Shown one piece after another: positions 1 through 5,626 of a stretch of DNA of 6,667 nucleotides. The stretch spans positions 1-6,667 of the forward strand of contig JANXRO010000398.1 in assembly GCA_025356765.1 (NCBI GenBank), written 5' to 3'. Both the position numbers and the translations under genes were made by a program. Within the stretch, counting starts at the first letter, position 1. Every line of letters begins with the position of its first letter. The notes beneath the pieces were generated by a model, which ran no database searches, was not told the DNA's origin, and worked only from the letters and a program-made list of their open reading frames with translations. Source of the DNA: Hyphomicrobiales bacterium. Lineage in GTDB: Bacteria > Pseudomonadota > Alphaproteobacteria > Rhizobiales > Aestuariivirgaceae.

Positions 1-1
1 A

Positions 2-472
2 AACGTCAATCGTGGTGCCCGAGAACTTGGCACAGTTACGGCGATGGAAGAAGCCGGCATCAAGGTTGTGAAGATCAATTCGGCAACGGAATGGGCCAAA
101 GATCCAAATCTTGCTTTACCCGTGATCACCGCTGCCATTCTCAATAATCCTGGCGTTAAGGCGATTGGCTATCCCGGTGGCCAGCTCCTTGGCAACGTGC
201 CAACCTACATGCAGGCGGCCAAAAAGAAGCCGGGTGAAATTTTCAACTTTGGCTTTGATACCAGCCCGCAGATCGTTGACGCCTTTGATGGCAAATGGGT
301 GCAACTCACTGCTGATCAGCAACCCTTCCTGCAAGGTTATCTGCCGATCCTCAGCCTGTGCACGCAAGTGGTCTATGGCCTGGGCGCGATGAATGTAGAT
401 ACGGGTGCCGGTTTTGTGAACCCAGACAACTATAAAGTTGTTGGCGATTTGGCCAAAGAAGGCCTGCGCTAA
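2..472 (+). CDS. Sugar ABC transporter substrate-binding protein, C-terminal part (start outside window)
   Basis: This is the C-terminal 156 residues of a periplasmic binding protein that would deliver a sugar or sugar-like solute to the permease encoded downstream. The reading frame is open from base 2, so the gene begins left of the window; the internal ATG at 44 is not the start. Visible hallmarks of the Peripla_BP_4 (ribose/galactose-binding) fold are a Gly-Tyr-Pro-Gly-Gly segment followed by a NVPTYMQAA helix, the hinge-side FGFDTSPQIVDAF segment (the Asp normally contacts the sugar), and TADQQPFLQGYLPI, whose Gln-Gln-Pro is a common ligand-side motif in sugar-binding proteins of CUT2 importers. 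The missing N-terminal half would carry the signal peptide and first lobe. The gene is followed by an ATPase and a permease on the same strand, as expected for a binding-protein-first importer operon. The ligand cannot be named from this half. Confidence 0.9.
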   Translation, partial: NVNRGARELGTVTAMEEAGIKVVKINSATEWAKDPNLALPVITAAILNNPGVKAIGYPGGQLLGNVPTYMQAAKKKPGEIFNFGFDTSPQIVDAFDGKWVQLTADQQPFLQGYLPILSLCTQVVYGLGAMNVDTGAGFVNPDNYKVVGDLAKEGLR

Positions 473-483
473 GCCAAACCAGA

Positions 484-514
484 TGGGTCGCCAGTCCTCC
501 TTGCTGGCGGCCCA
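484..514 (+). promoter_or_regulatory. Intercistronic stem-loop after binding-protein gene
   Basis: An 11-pair stem (484-494 with 504-514, one G-U pair at 488/510) encloses a 9-base loop, 12 bases after the binding-protein stop codon. No run of T follows it, so it is not a classical intrinsic terminator. By analogy with other binding-protein-dependent transporter operons it may block 3'-exonuclease decay or cause partial read-through, keeping the binding-protein message more abundant than the ATPase and permease messages. The loop bases 497-503 are complementary to 519-525, which include the Shine-Dalgarno sequence of the ATPase gene. Confidence 0.7.
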
Positions 515-519
515 ACTTC

Positions 520-525
520 AAGGAG
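520..525 (+). promoter_or_regulatory. Ribosome binding site of ABC ATPase gene
   Basis: AAGGAG lies 7 bases before the ATG at 533 and fixes that start. The same bases are complementary to the loop of the stem-loop just upstream, so accessibility of this site may depend on RNA folding. Confidence 0.85.
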
Positions 526-532
526 ATGCCTG

Positions 533-1336
533 ATGGCTGATAGATTAATTGAGCTGCGCGAAATCACAAAATCCTATGGCAATGTTTATGCCTTGGGTGG
601 AGTGAACCTGAGCGTCGATAAGGGCGAGGTTGTTGGATTGCTGGGCGACAATGGTGCTGGCAAATCCACCCTGATTAAAATTCTTGCCGGAGCAGTGCGC
701 CCCACCAGTGGCGACATTCTGGTGCGCGGAAAACCAGTGACCAACTGGAATGCAGGACGCTCACGCGAATCGGGAATTGAAACTGTGTTCCAAGATCGTG
801 CTTTGGCTGTGCAGCAATCCATCGTGCGCAATATTTTCATGGGCAACGAGAAGGGCAATCGCTTTGGCTTTCTTGATCTCAAAAAGGAAGTGAGCGAAGC
901 CAGCCGCTTAATGCGCGAAATCGGCTTTACCTCGAGAGTCTTCACACCCAATTCGATTGTTGGCCAACTTTCTGGAGGCGAGCGCCAAGGTGTTGCCATT
1001 GCGCGTGCCATTTACAAGCAGGCTGATCTCATCATTCTTGATGAACCAACCACCGCACTGTCGCTGACGGAAACCAACAAGGTTTTTCATTTTGTGCGCC
1101 AAGTGCGCGCCAGTGGTCGATCCATTCTGTTCATTGGCCACAACATCCACCATGTCTATGACATTGCCGATCGGTTCGTTGTGCTTGATCGGGGCAAGGT
1201 TGCGCTGGAAGTTTCAAAAGCAGACATGAAATCGGCCGAAGATCTTATTCGGTTTATGGAACATGTTGCCCATCCGGAACTCACCGAGAAACCCAAAGAA
1301 AAAAACAAATCCTCGCGCAGCAAGGGAGCCGCCTGA
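533..1336 (+). CDS. Sugar ABC transporter ATP-binding protein, single-domain (FrcA-like)
   Basis: This cytoplasmic ATPase of 267 residues would power the importer whose binding protein and permease flank it. All key ABC motifs are visible: Walker A GDNGAGKST at 38-46, Q-loop Gln87 in VFQDRAL, signature LSGGERQ at 146-152, Walker B LIILDEP at 166-172 with catalytic Glu171, and switch His203 in FIGHN. Many CUT2 ATPases (RbsA, XylG, MglA) are tandem proteins of about 500 residues; this one has a single domain, as in the fructose importer ATPase FrcA of rhizobia, and would work as a homodimer. Residues 252-267 form a Lys/Arg/Ser-rich tail with no counterpart in the core fold. The start is supported by AAGGAG at 520-525. 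Its stop overlaps the next start by one base (TGATG), which implies translational coupling to the permease. The family call is firm; the substrate is not known. Confidence 0.95.
   Translation: MADRLIELREITKSYGNVYALGGVNLSVDKGEVVGLLGDNGAGKSTLIKILAGAVRPTSGDILVRGKPVTNWNAGRSRESGIETVFQDRALAVQQSIVRNIFMGNEKGNRFGFLDLKKEVSEASRLMREIGFTSRVFTPNSIVGQLSGGERQGVAIARAIYKQADLIILDEPTTALSLTETNKVFHFVRQVRASGRSILFIGHNIHHVYDIADRFVVLDRGKVALEVSKADMKSAEDLIRFMEHVAHPELTEKPKEKNKSSRSKGAA
1322..1328 (+). promoter_or_regulatory. Ribosome binding site of permease gene, inside ATPase gene end
   Basis: AAGGGAG sits 7 bases before the ATG at 1336 and lies within the last codons of the ATPase gene. Together with the one-base stop/start overlap it supports the chosen start and coupled translation. 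Confidence 0.75.
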
Positions 1337-2367
1337 TGTCGCAACAATTACCAAATGCAGCCAAAGCTGAGGCACCCGCTGCTGATAGCTGGAACCATCC
1401 GCAAGACCAGCCTTTGCGGCGCTTCCTGACGAACAACCGCGCGGCCTTTGGCTCTCTCGCCGTGTTCTTGTTGATGCTGTTGTCTTTCACCATCGCCAAT
1501 CCGGTGGTGTTCACCAGTTGGACACTTTATTCCTCGGTGCTCACCACTTTGCCGGTGGCTATTTTCCTTACTGTGCCACTGGTCTTTATTGTCACGGTGG
1601 GTGAGATTGACTTGTCATTTCCCGCCACCATGGGTTTTTCCGCTTGGATGTTCGCGGTTGTGGTCCATGCAGGCTTTGACCCTATTCTGGGCTTTGCCGC
1701 AGCCTTGGTGATGGGTGCTGTCCTTGGCTATTTCGTTGGAGCCCTCGTGGTCTATGGCAATTTGTCGTCGTTGATTGCAACGCTAGGCATGAATTTTGTT
1801 CTGCGGGGCATTATCTTGATCTTCACAGAAGGAAAATCCATCGCACTGCCAAGCTTGAATGAAAGCTGGGTGTTCAAGTTATTTTCATCAGAAGTGGGCG
1901 GCGTTCCGGTGCAAATCTATTGGGCCATCGCTTTCATCATTTTCTCGATGTTCCTTTATTCGCGTCATCGCTTTGGCGTTCACATTCACATTGTCGGTGA
2001 TAATCCCGATAGCGCCGCCCAAATGGGCATCAATGTTAAACGTGTGCGTGTGGGTGCCTTTATATTCGTCGGCATCGGCGCTGCCATTGCTGGCGTGTTT
2101 TCAACGATGATAAATTTCACATGGTGGCCAACCTCAGGCGATGGCTATCTGCTGCCCGTTTTGGCATCCGTTTTTGTCGGCGGCACGCCAACTTGGGGCG
2201 GCATCGGAACAGTTCTTGGCGGTGCAATCGGTGCCCTTACAGTATCGTTCATTCAAACCGGAATTGTTGGCGCGGGGCTCAGTGGCTTCTATGTGCAGTT
2301 CTTCAACGGAGTGATCATTATCCTGTCACTGCTGGGTCATCGTTGGAATCAGATCCGCTATCGCTAA
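1336..2367 (+). CDS. Sugar ABC transporter permease (CUT2 / BPD_transp_2 family)
   Basis: This 343-residue inner-membrane protein would form the channel of the importer, probably as a homodimer with the ATPase encoded just upstream. After a hydrophilic N-terminal stretch of about 38 residues there are eight to ten hydrophobic segments (for example around 39-56, 70-88, 95-112, 117-139, 142-164, 192-208, 238-257, 288-312 and 318-334). Family marks are GEIDLSFPA at 89-97, corresponding to the AGIDLSVGS motif of RbsC-type permeases, ATLGMNFVLRG at 148-158, and the ATPase-coupling loop VGDNPDSAAQMGINVKRVR at 220-238. The motif differs from the commoner version (Glu for Gly, Phe-Pro for Val-Gly), matching the FrcC-like side of the family rather than RbsC. 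It ends six bases before a large hairpin that separates it from the opposing operon. Confidence 0.93.
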   Translation: MSQQLPNAAKAEAPAADSWNHPQDQPLRRFLTNNRAAFGSLAVFLLMLLSFTIANPVVFTSWTLYSSVLTTLPVAIFLTVPLVFIVTVGEIDLSFPATMGFSAWMFAVVVHAGFDPILGFAAALVMGAVLGYFVGALVVYGNLSSLIATLGMNFVLRGIILIFTEGKSIALPSLNESWVFKLFSSEVGGVPVQIYWAIAFIIFSMFLYSRHRFGVHIHIVGDNPDSAAQMGINVKRVRVGAFIFVGIGAAIAGVFSTMINFTWWPTSGDGYLLPVLASVFVGGTPTWGGIGTVLGGAIGALTVSFIQTGIVGAGLSGFYVQFFNGVIIILSLLGHRWNQIRYR

Positions 2368-2373
2368 AGAAAA

Positions 2374-2403
2374 CGGCGGTCAGTTGGAAACAAGTGGCCG
2401 CCG
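2374..2403. terminator. Bidirectional terminator between converging operons
   Basis: A 30-base hairpin fills most of the 37-base gap between the two convergent stop codons. Six G/C pairs (2374-2379 with 2398-2403) continue through a G-U pair, two pairs, one G-G mismatch and three more pairs to a GAAA loop at 2387-2390, seen in plus-strand sense. On the minus strand the stem is followed directly by TTTTCTTTA, a usable T-tract, so termination of the minus operon is the stronger call. On the plus strand the downstream bases (CTTAGATCTTT) are only weakly T-rich, but the stem is more stable because the wobble and GNRA-type loop form in that sense. Confidence 0.8.
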
Positions 2404-2404
2404 C

Positions 2405-3529
2405 TTAGATCTTTGCCCGCTGCGCCAACGCCTCAAGCATTGCGACTTTTGCTGCGGGGTTTGGCAACCTGATCCACGAGATGAAATCTACCACGCGGCG
2501 CTCTATTTTCAGTTTATGATGTTGTGCAATATCGCTGAGGCGATGATTGAGAAACGGATTTTCAAAACGCTCTAAAGTGGTTGCAACATAGGCCACAGCC
2601 GCATCCGCCATGCCATGAGCAGCAAAACCCGGAACCACTTCCTGGCGGTAGAGATCGGTTAGTCTTTTTCGAATTGCACCATCGCTCAAAATTTCGCGCA
2701 CGGTTTCATTGGCCGGGCGCTTTTCAACTTGCCAAATTTCCGCAAGGAATGTGTGGCCAAGATTTAATATATGCAGCTTAAGCCGCAGATAAGGTTCGAG
2801 ATCATCGGTCACCACAACTGCGGGGTGGGTGAATGGAATTTCGTGGGATGCTTCGCGCTTAATAGCCCAAAGGGCGTATGGCTCAGCAATCGCGCCAACT
2901 GGCTCAATGGCTTCAGACACAATGCGATCAACCAATGTGTCACAAATTGTTACCTGGGCAGCCAACCACGTGTTGAACGCGATATCCAATTTCCATTTTC
3001 CAGCAAGATCAACCAAAATGCGTCGCAGAACTTTGCCATTTTCAGTCACCAACTCACAAGGTAAAATCAGCAATGGCTTGCCACCTGCGCGGTGCCGTTC
3101 CACAAGTAAACTCAAAAGCTTTGCCGGAAAACTCAGAGGCACATGCTCTGCACCTTGCAAACCAACTTCATCCTCAGTTGAAACTGCGTATCCACTCTCT
3201 CCCACATTCGAAATTACAACCTGCGCGTCATGGGCGAAAAGTTCTTTCAATTCTCGCCAGTCATGGTCAGCAATCAAAGCGCCACCGATGCTTTTCACCT
3301 GCGTTGTGGTGTCTAAAATTTTTCCAACGACAAGACCGCGAATAATAACCGGATAGCCTTCCGCTGCGCCAAAGGCCGAAACACGTCCGCTGCGCTCGGT
3401 TCCGCGCGTGGTTTTGACGACTGTGATGGGGCCAATATCCTGGCCGGCAATGCGCGCCTCATGGATGAACAAATCAGCATGGGCTTGCAAAAACCTGCTG
3501 GTGCCAAATTGAATAATGCGTTTGGTCAT
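2405..3529 (-). CDS. UxaB-like oxidoreductase (mannitol dehydrogenase family), short form
   Basis: This predicted cytoplasmic NAD(P)-dependent oxidoreductase of 374 residues belongs to the polyol/hexonate long-chain dehydrogenase family, which includes tagaturonate reductase UxaB, fructuronate reductase UxuB and mannitol 2-dehydrogenase. It resembles UxaB along its length: RIIQFG at 4-9, FPAKLLSLLVER at 134-145, LPCELVTENGKVLR at 156-169, DTLVDRIV at 197-204, and NPFLNHRLSDIA at 324-335. The family catalytic residues Lys251, Asn256 and His259 are present in KLHILNLGH. Oddities are a nucleotide-binding loop reading GTSRF where the family usually has GxGxF, and a C-terminus about 100 residues shorter than E. 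coli UxaB. ATG 3529 is preferred over the in-frame TTG at 3544, because it starts one base after the upstream dehydrogenase stop and its N-terminus matches the family; no clear Shine-Dalgarno is visible, so coupling is likely. Whether the substrate is tagaturonate, fructuronate or another ketose acid or polyol is unresolved. Confidence 0.88.
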   Translation of the reverse strand: MTKRIIQFGTSRFLQAHADLFIHEARIAGQDIGPITVVKTTRGTERSGRVSAFGAAEGYPVIIRGLVVGKILDTTTQVKSIGGALIADHDWRELKELFAHDAQVVISNVGESGYAVSTEDEVGLQGAEHVPLSFPAKLLSLLVERHRAGGKPLLILPCELVTENGKVLRRILVDLAGKWKLDIAFNTWLAAQVTICDTLVDRIVSEAIEPVGAIAEPYALWAIKREASHEIPFTHPAVVVTDDLEPYLRLKLHILNLGHTFLAEIWQVEKRPANETVREILSDGAIRKRLTDLYRQEVVPGFAAHGMADAAVAYVATTLERFENPFLNHRLSDIAQHHKLKIERRVVDFISWIRLPNPAAKVAMLEALAQRAKI

Positions 3530-3530
3530 A

Positions 3531-4544
3531 TTATGCGATTTCAACCAAAGCCTTGATCAAACCTTTTTTATCTTTTGCCCAATGCGGCAGATCGCGGCTT
3601 ATGTCGGCAAGTGTTGTGCGATGTGTCAGAAGCTTCCCGATCGGAATTTTTTTGGATTTGATTGAAGCAATAACATGATCAAAATCAACGCCTGTCGCAT
3701 TGCGGCTGGCCATCAACGTCATTTCTCGTTTGTGAAATTCACTATCAGTAAATTTAATATCGTCTTTTATAAGTCCAACAAGAACATAAGTGCCACCATG
3801 GGCCACATAGGCAAAGCTGTTTTCCATAGAGGCTTTGCTTCCGGTGGCATCAAACACCGCATCAAAACCATTCTCGTCAGATGCCTTCATAATCTTGGCC
3901 GCCGCATCGTGATCAGCGGTGATTGTATTTCGAATCTCTGTCGCAGCACTTGCCAATAACAATCGTTCAGGATCGCGGTCAACAATGGTCACTTGCGCAC
4001 CTGCAATCTGTGCGAAGATTGCAGCACCCAAACCAATGGGCCCAGCGCCCACCACAAGTGCTTTGGCACCAGAACCTACGCCAGAGCGACGCACGGCATG
4101 GGCCCCGATTGCTAAAAATTCCACGGTTGCTGCTTCATCAAGCGAAAGCCCTTCAGCAGAAATAAGGTTGCGTTCCGGCAAGCTGATCAATTCGCTCATG
4201 CCGCCGTCACGGTGAACACCAAGCACGGCAATTTTCATGCAGCAATTGGGTTTGCCAATTTGGCAAGCATGACAAGTGCCGCAAGCGATATAAGGATTAA
4301 TCACAACCTGTTGGCCAATTTTAAAGTGGCAAACGACAGGCGTTTCAACAACGGTGCCAGAGAGTTCGTGGCCAATCACGCGCGGATATTTCAGAAACGG
4401 ATGTAAGCCTTCATAGATATGATAATCTGTGCCGCAAATCCCCGCCCGATTGATCTTGAGCAAGATCTCATCTTGCCCCCGTGTTGCGGTGGGCCTTGTC
4501 TCAACCGCAATGGCATGAGGGGCCGTGCAAATAACAACTTTCAT
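3531..4544 (-). CDS. Zinc-dependent dehydrogenase, LgoD/RspB-like (putative L-hexonate 5-dehydrogenase)
   Basis: This 337-residue member of the medium-chain dehydrogenase family resembles E. coli LgoD (L-galactonate 5-dehydrogenase, about 340 residues) and RspB, especially in KYPRVIGHE at 52-60, the Cys-rich IGKPNCC region and IAVLGVHRDGGMSE at 105-118. Likely catalytic-zinc ligands are Cys37, His59, Glu60 and Glu143; the structural-zinc cysteines are 88, 91, 94 and 102. The Rossmann motif GAGPIGLG is at 166-173, and Asp189 at the end of the second strand favours NAD over NADP. An upstream in-frame start at 4640 would overlap the permease gene and add unrelated residues. Of the two adjacent ATGs, 4544 is five bases from AGAGG (4550-4554), while 4547 is only two, so 4544 is chosen. 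It lies between a sugar permease gene and a UxaB-like gene, suggesting oxidation of the imported compound. L-idonate or polyol dehydrogenase activity remains possible. Confidence 0.9.
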   Translation of the reverse strand: MKVVICTAPHAIAVETRPTATRGQDEILLKINRAGICGTDYHIYEGLHPFLKYPRVIGHELSGTVVETPVVCHFKIGQQVVINPYIACGTCHACQIGKPNCCMKIAVLGVHRDGGMSELISLPERNLISAEGLSLDEAATVEFLAIGAHAVRRSGVGSGAKALVVGAGPIGLGAAIFAQIAGAQVTIVDRDPERLLLASAATEIRNTITADHDAAAKIMKASDENGFDAVFDATGSKASMENSFAYVAHGGTYVLVGLIKDDIKFTDSEFHKREMTLMASRNATGVDFDHVIASIKSKKIPIGKLLTHRTTLADISRDLPHWAKDKKGLIKALVEIA

Positions 4545-4549
4545 CATCG

Positions 4550-4554
4550 CCTCT
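4550..4554 (-). promoter_or_regulatory. Ribosome binding site deciding the start of the LgoD-like gene
   Basis: AGAGG on the minus strand lies five bases before the second of two tandem ATG codons (4544) and two bases before the first (4547). Spacing favours the second. Confidence 0.6.
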
Positions 4555-4584
4555 ATTCTAACTCCACGGGGCAGACAAAATAAA

Positions 4585-5547
4585 CTAGAGTCCGCTAAGC
4601 CGCTTCTTTTGCAAATTATCAAGATAAACCACAAGTGCAATCAGCAAACCTTCTAGCACCATTTCCCAAAACGGATCGATATCAAGAAGCACAGCCCCGT
4701 TGCTCATGGTTGTAAAAAGCACAGCACCAGCAATGGCGCCCAGAACTGTGCCGCGGCCACCAAACAGGCTGGCGCCACCAACCACCACCGCGGCAATTGC
4801 CTGAAGCTCGTAAGCATTGGCCATCGAAGGAGAAGCAATGCTCAAGCGCGACACCAGAAGAACACCAGCCAATGTCGCCAAGCCAGAACTCAACACATAG
4901 GCGACCATGGTCATTTTAAAAACCGGAATGCCTTGTCTGCGGGCAGCTTCACTGTTGGAGCCAATCGCATAAAGATATCGCCCAGTGCGGGTATAACTGA
5001 GGAGATAGTGAACACAGATTCCAACAGCCAGCATTGTGAGAAAGAGGTTGGGGATGCCGAACACTGTGCCGCGCGCGAAGAGTTTGATGTCAGGCGGTAA
5101 TCCGCCCACTGTCATGCCCCCTGCAATAAGCAAGGCAAAACCGCGATAAACCTGAAGGCCAGCAAGGGTGACGATAAATGCGGGAATGCCCAGTTTCCCA
5201 ACCGACGTTGCGTTGAGCGCACCAACCAGAACACCGGCTGTTAAAGCCATCCCAATGGAAAGCGGAATGCCATAACCATGGGACAAAAGTTGGGCGGCAA
5301 GAACACCGCAAAACGCGGCCACTGATCCAACCGACAAATCAATGCCAGCGATGATGATGGTGCACAAAACGCCAATGGCAATGATGCCTGAAATGGAAAC
5401 TTGGCGCATCATGTTGCTGATGTTATCGCCCGTAAGGAAATTCGGCGCTGTAATTGAGAGCACGATCCACAGAATGATAGTGAACGTCACCACATAGGTC
5501 TCGACTGGCAGGCGTTGAAAAAACGCGCCCATGTTATTATTCTTCAT
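4585..5547 (-). CDS. Sugar ABC transporter permease (RbsC-like, CUT2)
   Basis: This 320-residue inner-membrane permease would pair with the binding protein encoded just upstream. It carries the classical family motif AGIDLSVGS at 67-75, the coupling loop AIGSNSEAARRQGIPV at 194-209, and the conserved C-terminal block YELQAIAAVVVGGASLFGG at 246-264 followed by GTVLGAIAG. About eight to ten hydrophobic segments can be counted, the first near 17-33. Length is normal for RbsC-type permeases (about 320). The start at 5547 is supported by CGGGG ending five bases upstream; an internal Met at residue 6 is an alternative. It is more RbsC-like than the permease at 1336-2367, so the two are not recent duplicates. 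The next gene downstream is an LgoD-like dehydrogenase after a 40-base gap. No ATPase gene adjoins it, which is unusual for the family. Confidence 0.93.
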   Translation of the reverse strand: MKNNNMGAFFQRLPVETYVVTFTIILWIVLSITAPNFLTGDNISNMMRQVSISGIIAIGVLCTIIIAGIDLSVGSVAAFCGVLAAQLLSHGYGIPLSIGMALTAGVLVGALNATSVGKLGIPAFIVTLAGLQVYRGFALLIAGGMTVGGLPPDIKLFARGTVFGIPNLFLTMLAVGICVHYLLSYTRTGRYLYAIGSNSEAARRQGIPVFKMTMVAYVLSSGLATLAGVLLVSRLSIASPSMANAYELQAIAAVVVGGASLFGGRGTVLGAIAGAVLFTTMSNGAVLLDIDPFWEMVLEGLLIALVVYLDNLQKKRLSGL

Positions 5548-5552
5548 TGAAA

Positions 5553-5557
5553 CCCCG
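5553..5557 (-). promoter_or_regulatory. Probable ribosome binding site of RbsC-like permease gene
   Basis: CGGGG on the minus strand ends five bases before the ATG at 5547. It is a weak match to the consensus, weaker than the site before the binding-protein gene. Confidence 0.45.
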
Positions 5558-5582
5558 ACAGAAATGATCAGCGAAAATAAAC

Positions 5583-5608
5583 GCCGGGGCGAAACGAGAC
5601 GCCCCGGC
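5583..5608 (-). terminator. Intercistronic hairpin / partial terminator after binding-protein gene
   Basis: A perfect 9-pair G/C-rich inverted repeat (5583-5591 with 5600-5608) with an 8-base loop starts 18 bases after the binding-protein stop. On the minus strand it is followed by GTTTATTTTC, a broken T-tract. It could act as an attenuating terminator or as an RNA-stabilising 3' end, lowering permease and enzyme expression relative to the abundant binding protein. Full termination is unlikely because the permease gene begins 36 bases later without a visible new promoter. Confidence 0.7.
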
Positions 5609-5626
5609 TTAACTGGTCGCTGCGTG

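Noticed and set aside
2368..2404. Convergent gap as a recombination or attachment site
   Set aside because: The inverted repeat is fully explained as a terminator; there is no integrase, direct repeat or tRNA edge nearby.
2829..3356. 175-codon open frame on the plus strand opposite the UxaB-like gene
   Set aside because: It lies wholly antisense to a well-conserved gene, has no recognisable domain, and its composition reads like a shadow frame rich in Ser, Thr and Arg.
3530..3544. TTG start for the UxaB-like gene at 3544
   Set aside because: It overlaps the preceding gene and adds five residues not typical of the family; the ATG at 3529 directly follows the upstream stop.
4545..4640. Longer N-terminus for the LgoD-like dehydrogenase starting at 4640
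   Set aside because: The extra residues overlap the permease gene end, do not resemble the family N-terminus, and a ribosome binding site supports the start at 4544.
533..5547. The two importers as a recent duplication
   Set aside because: The two permeases differ clearly in their N-termini, the IDLS motif and the coupling loop, and gene orders differ, so separate origins within CUT2 are more likely.
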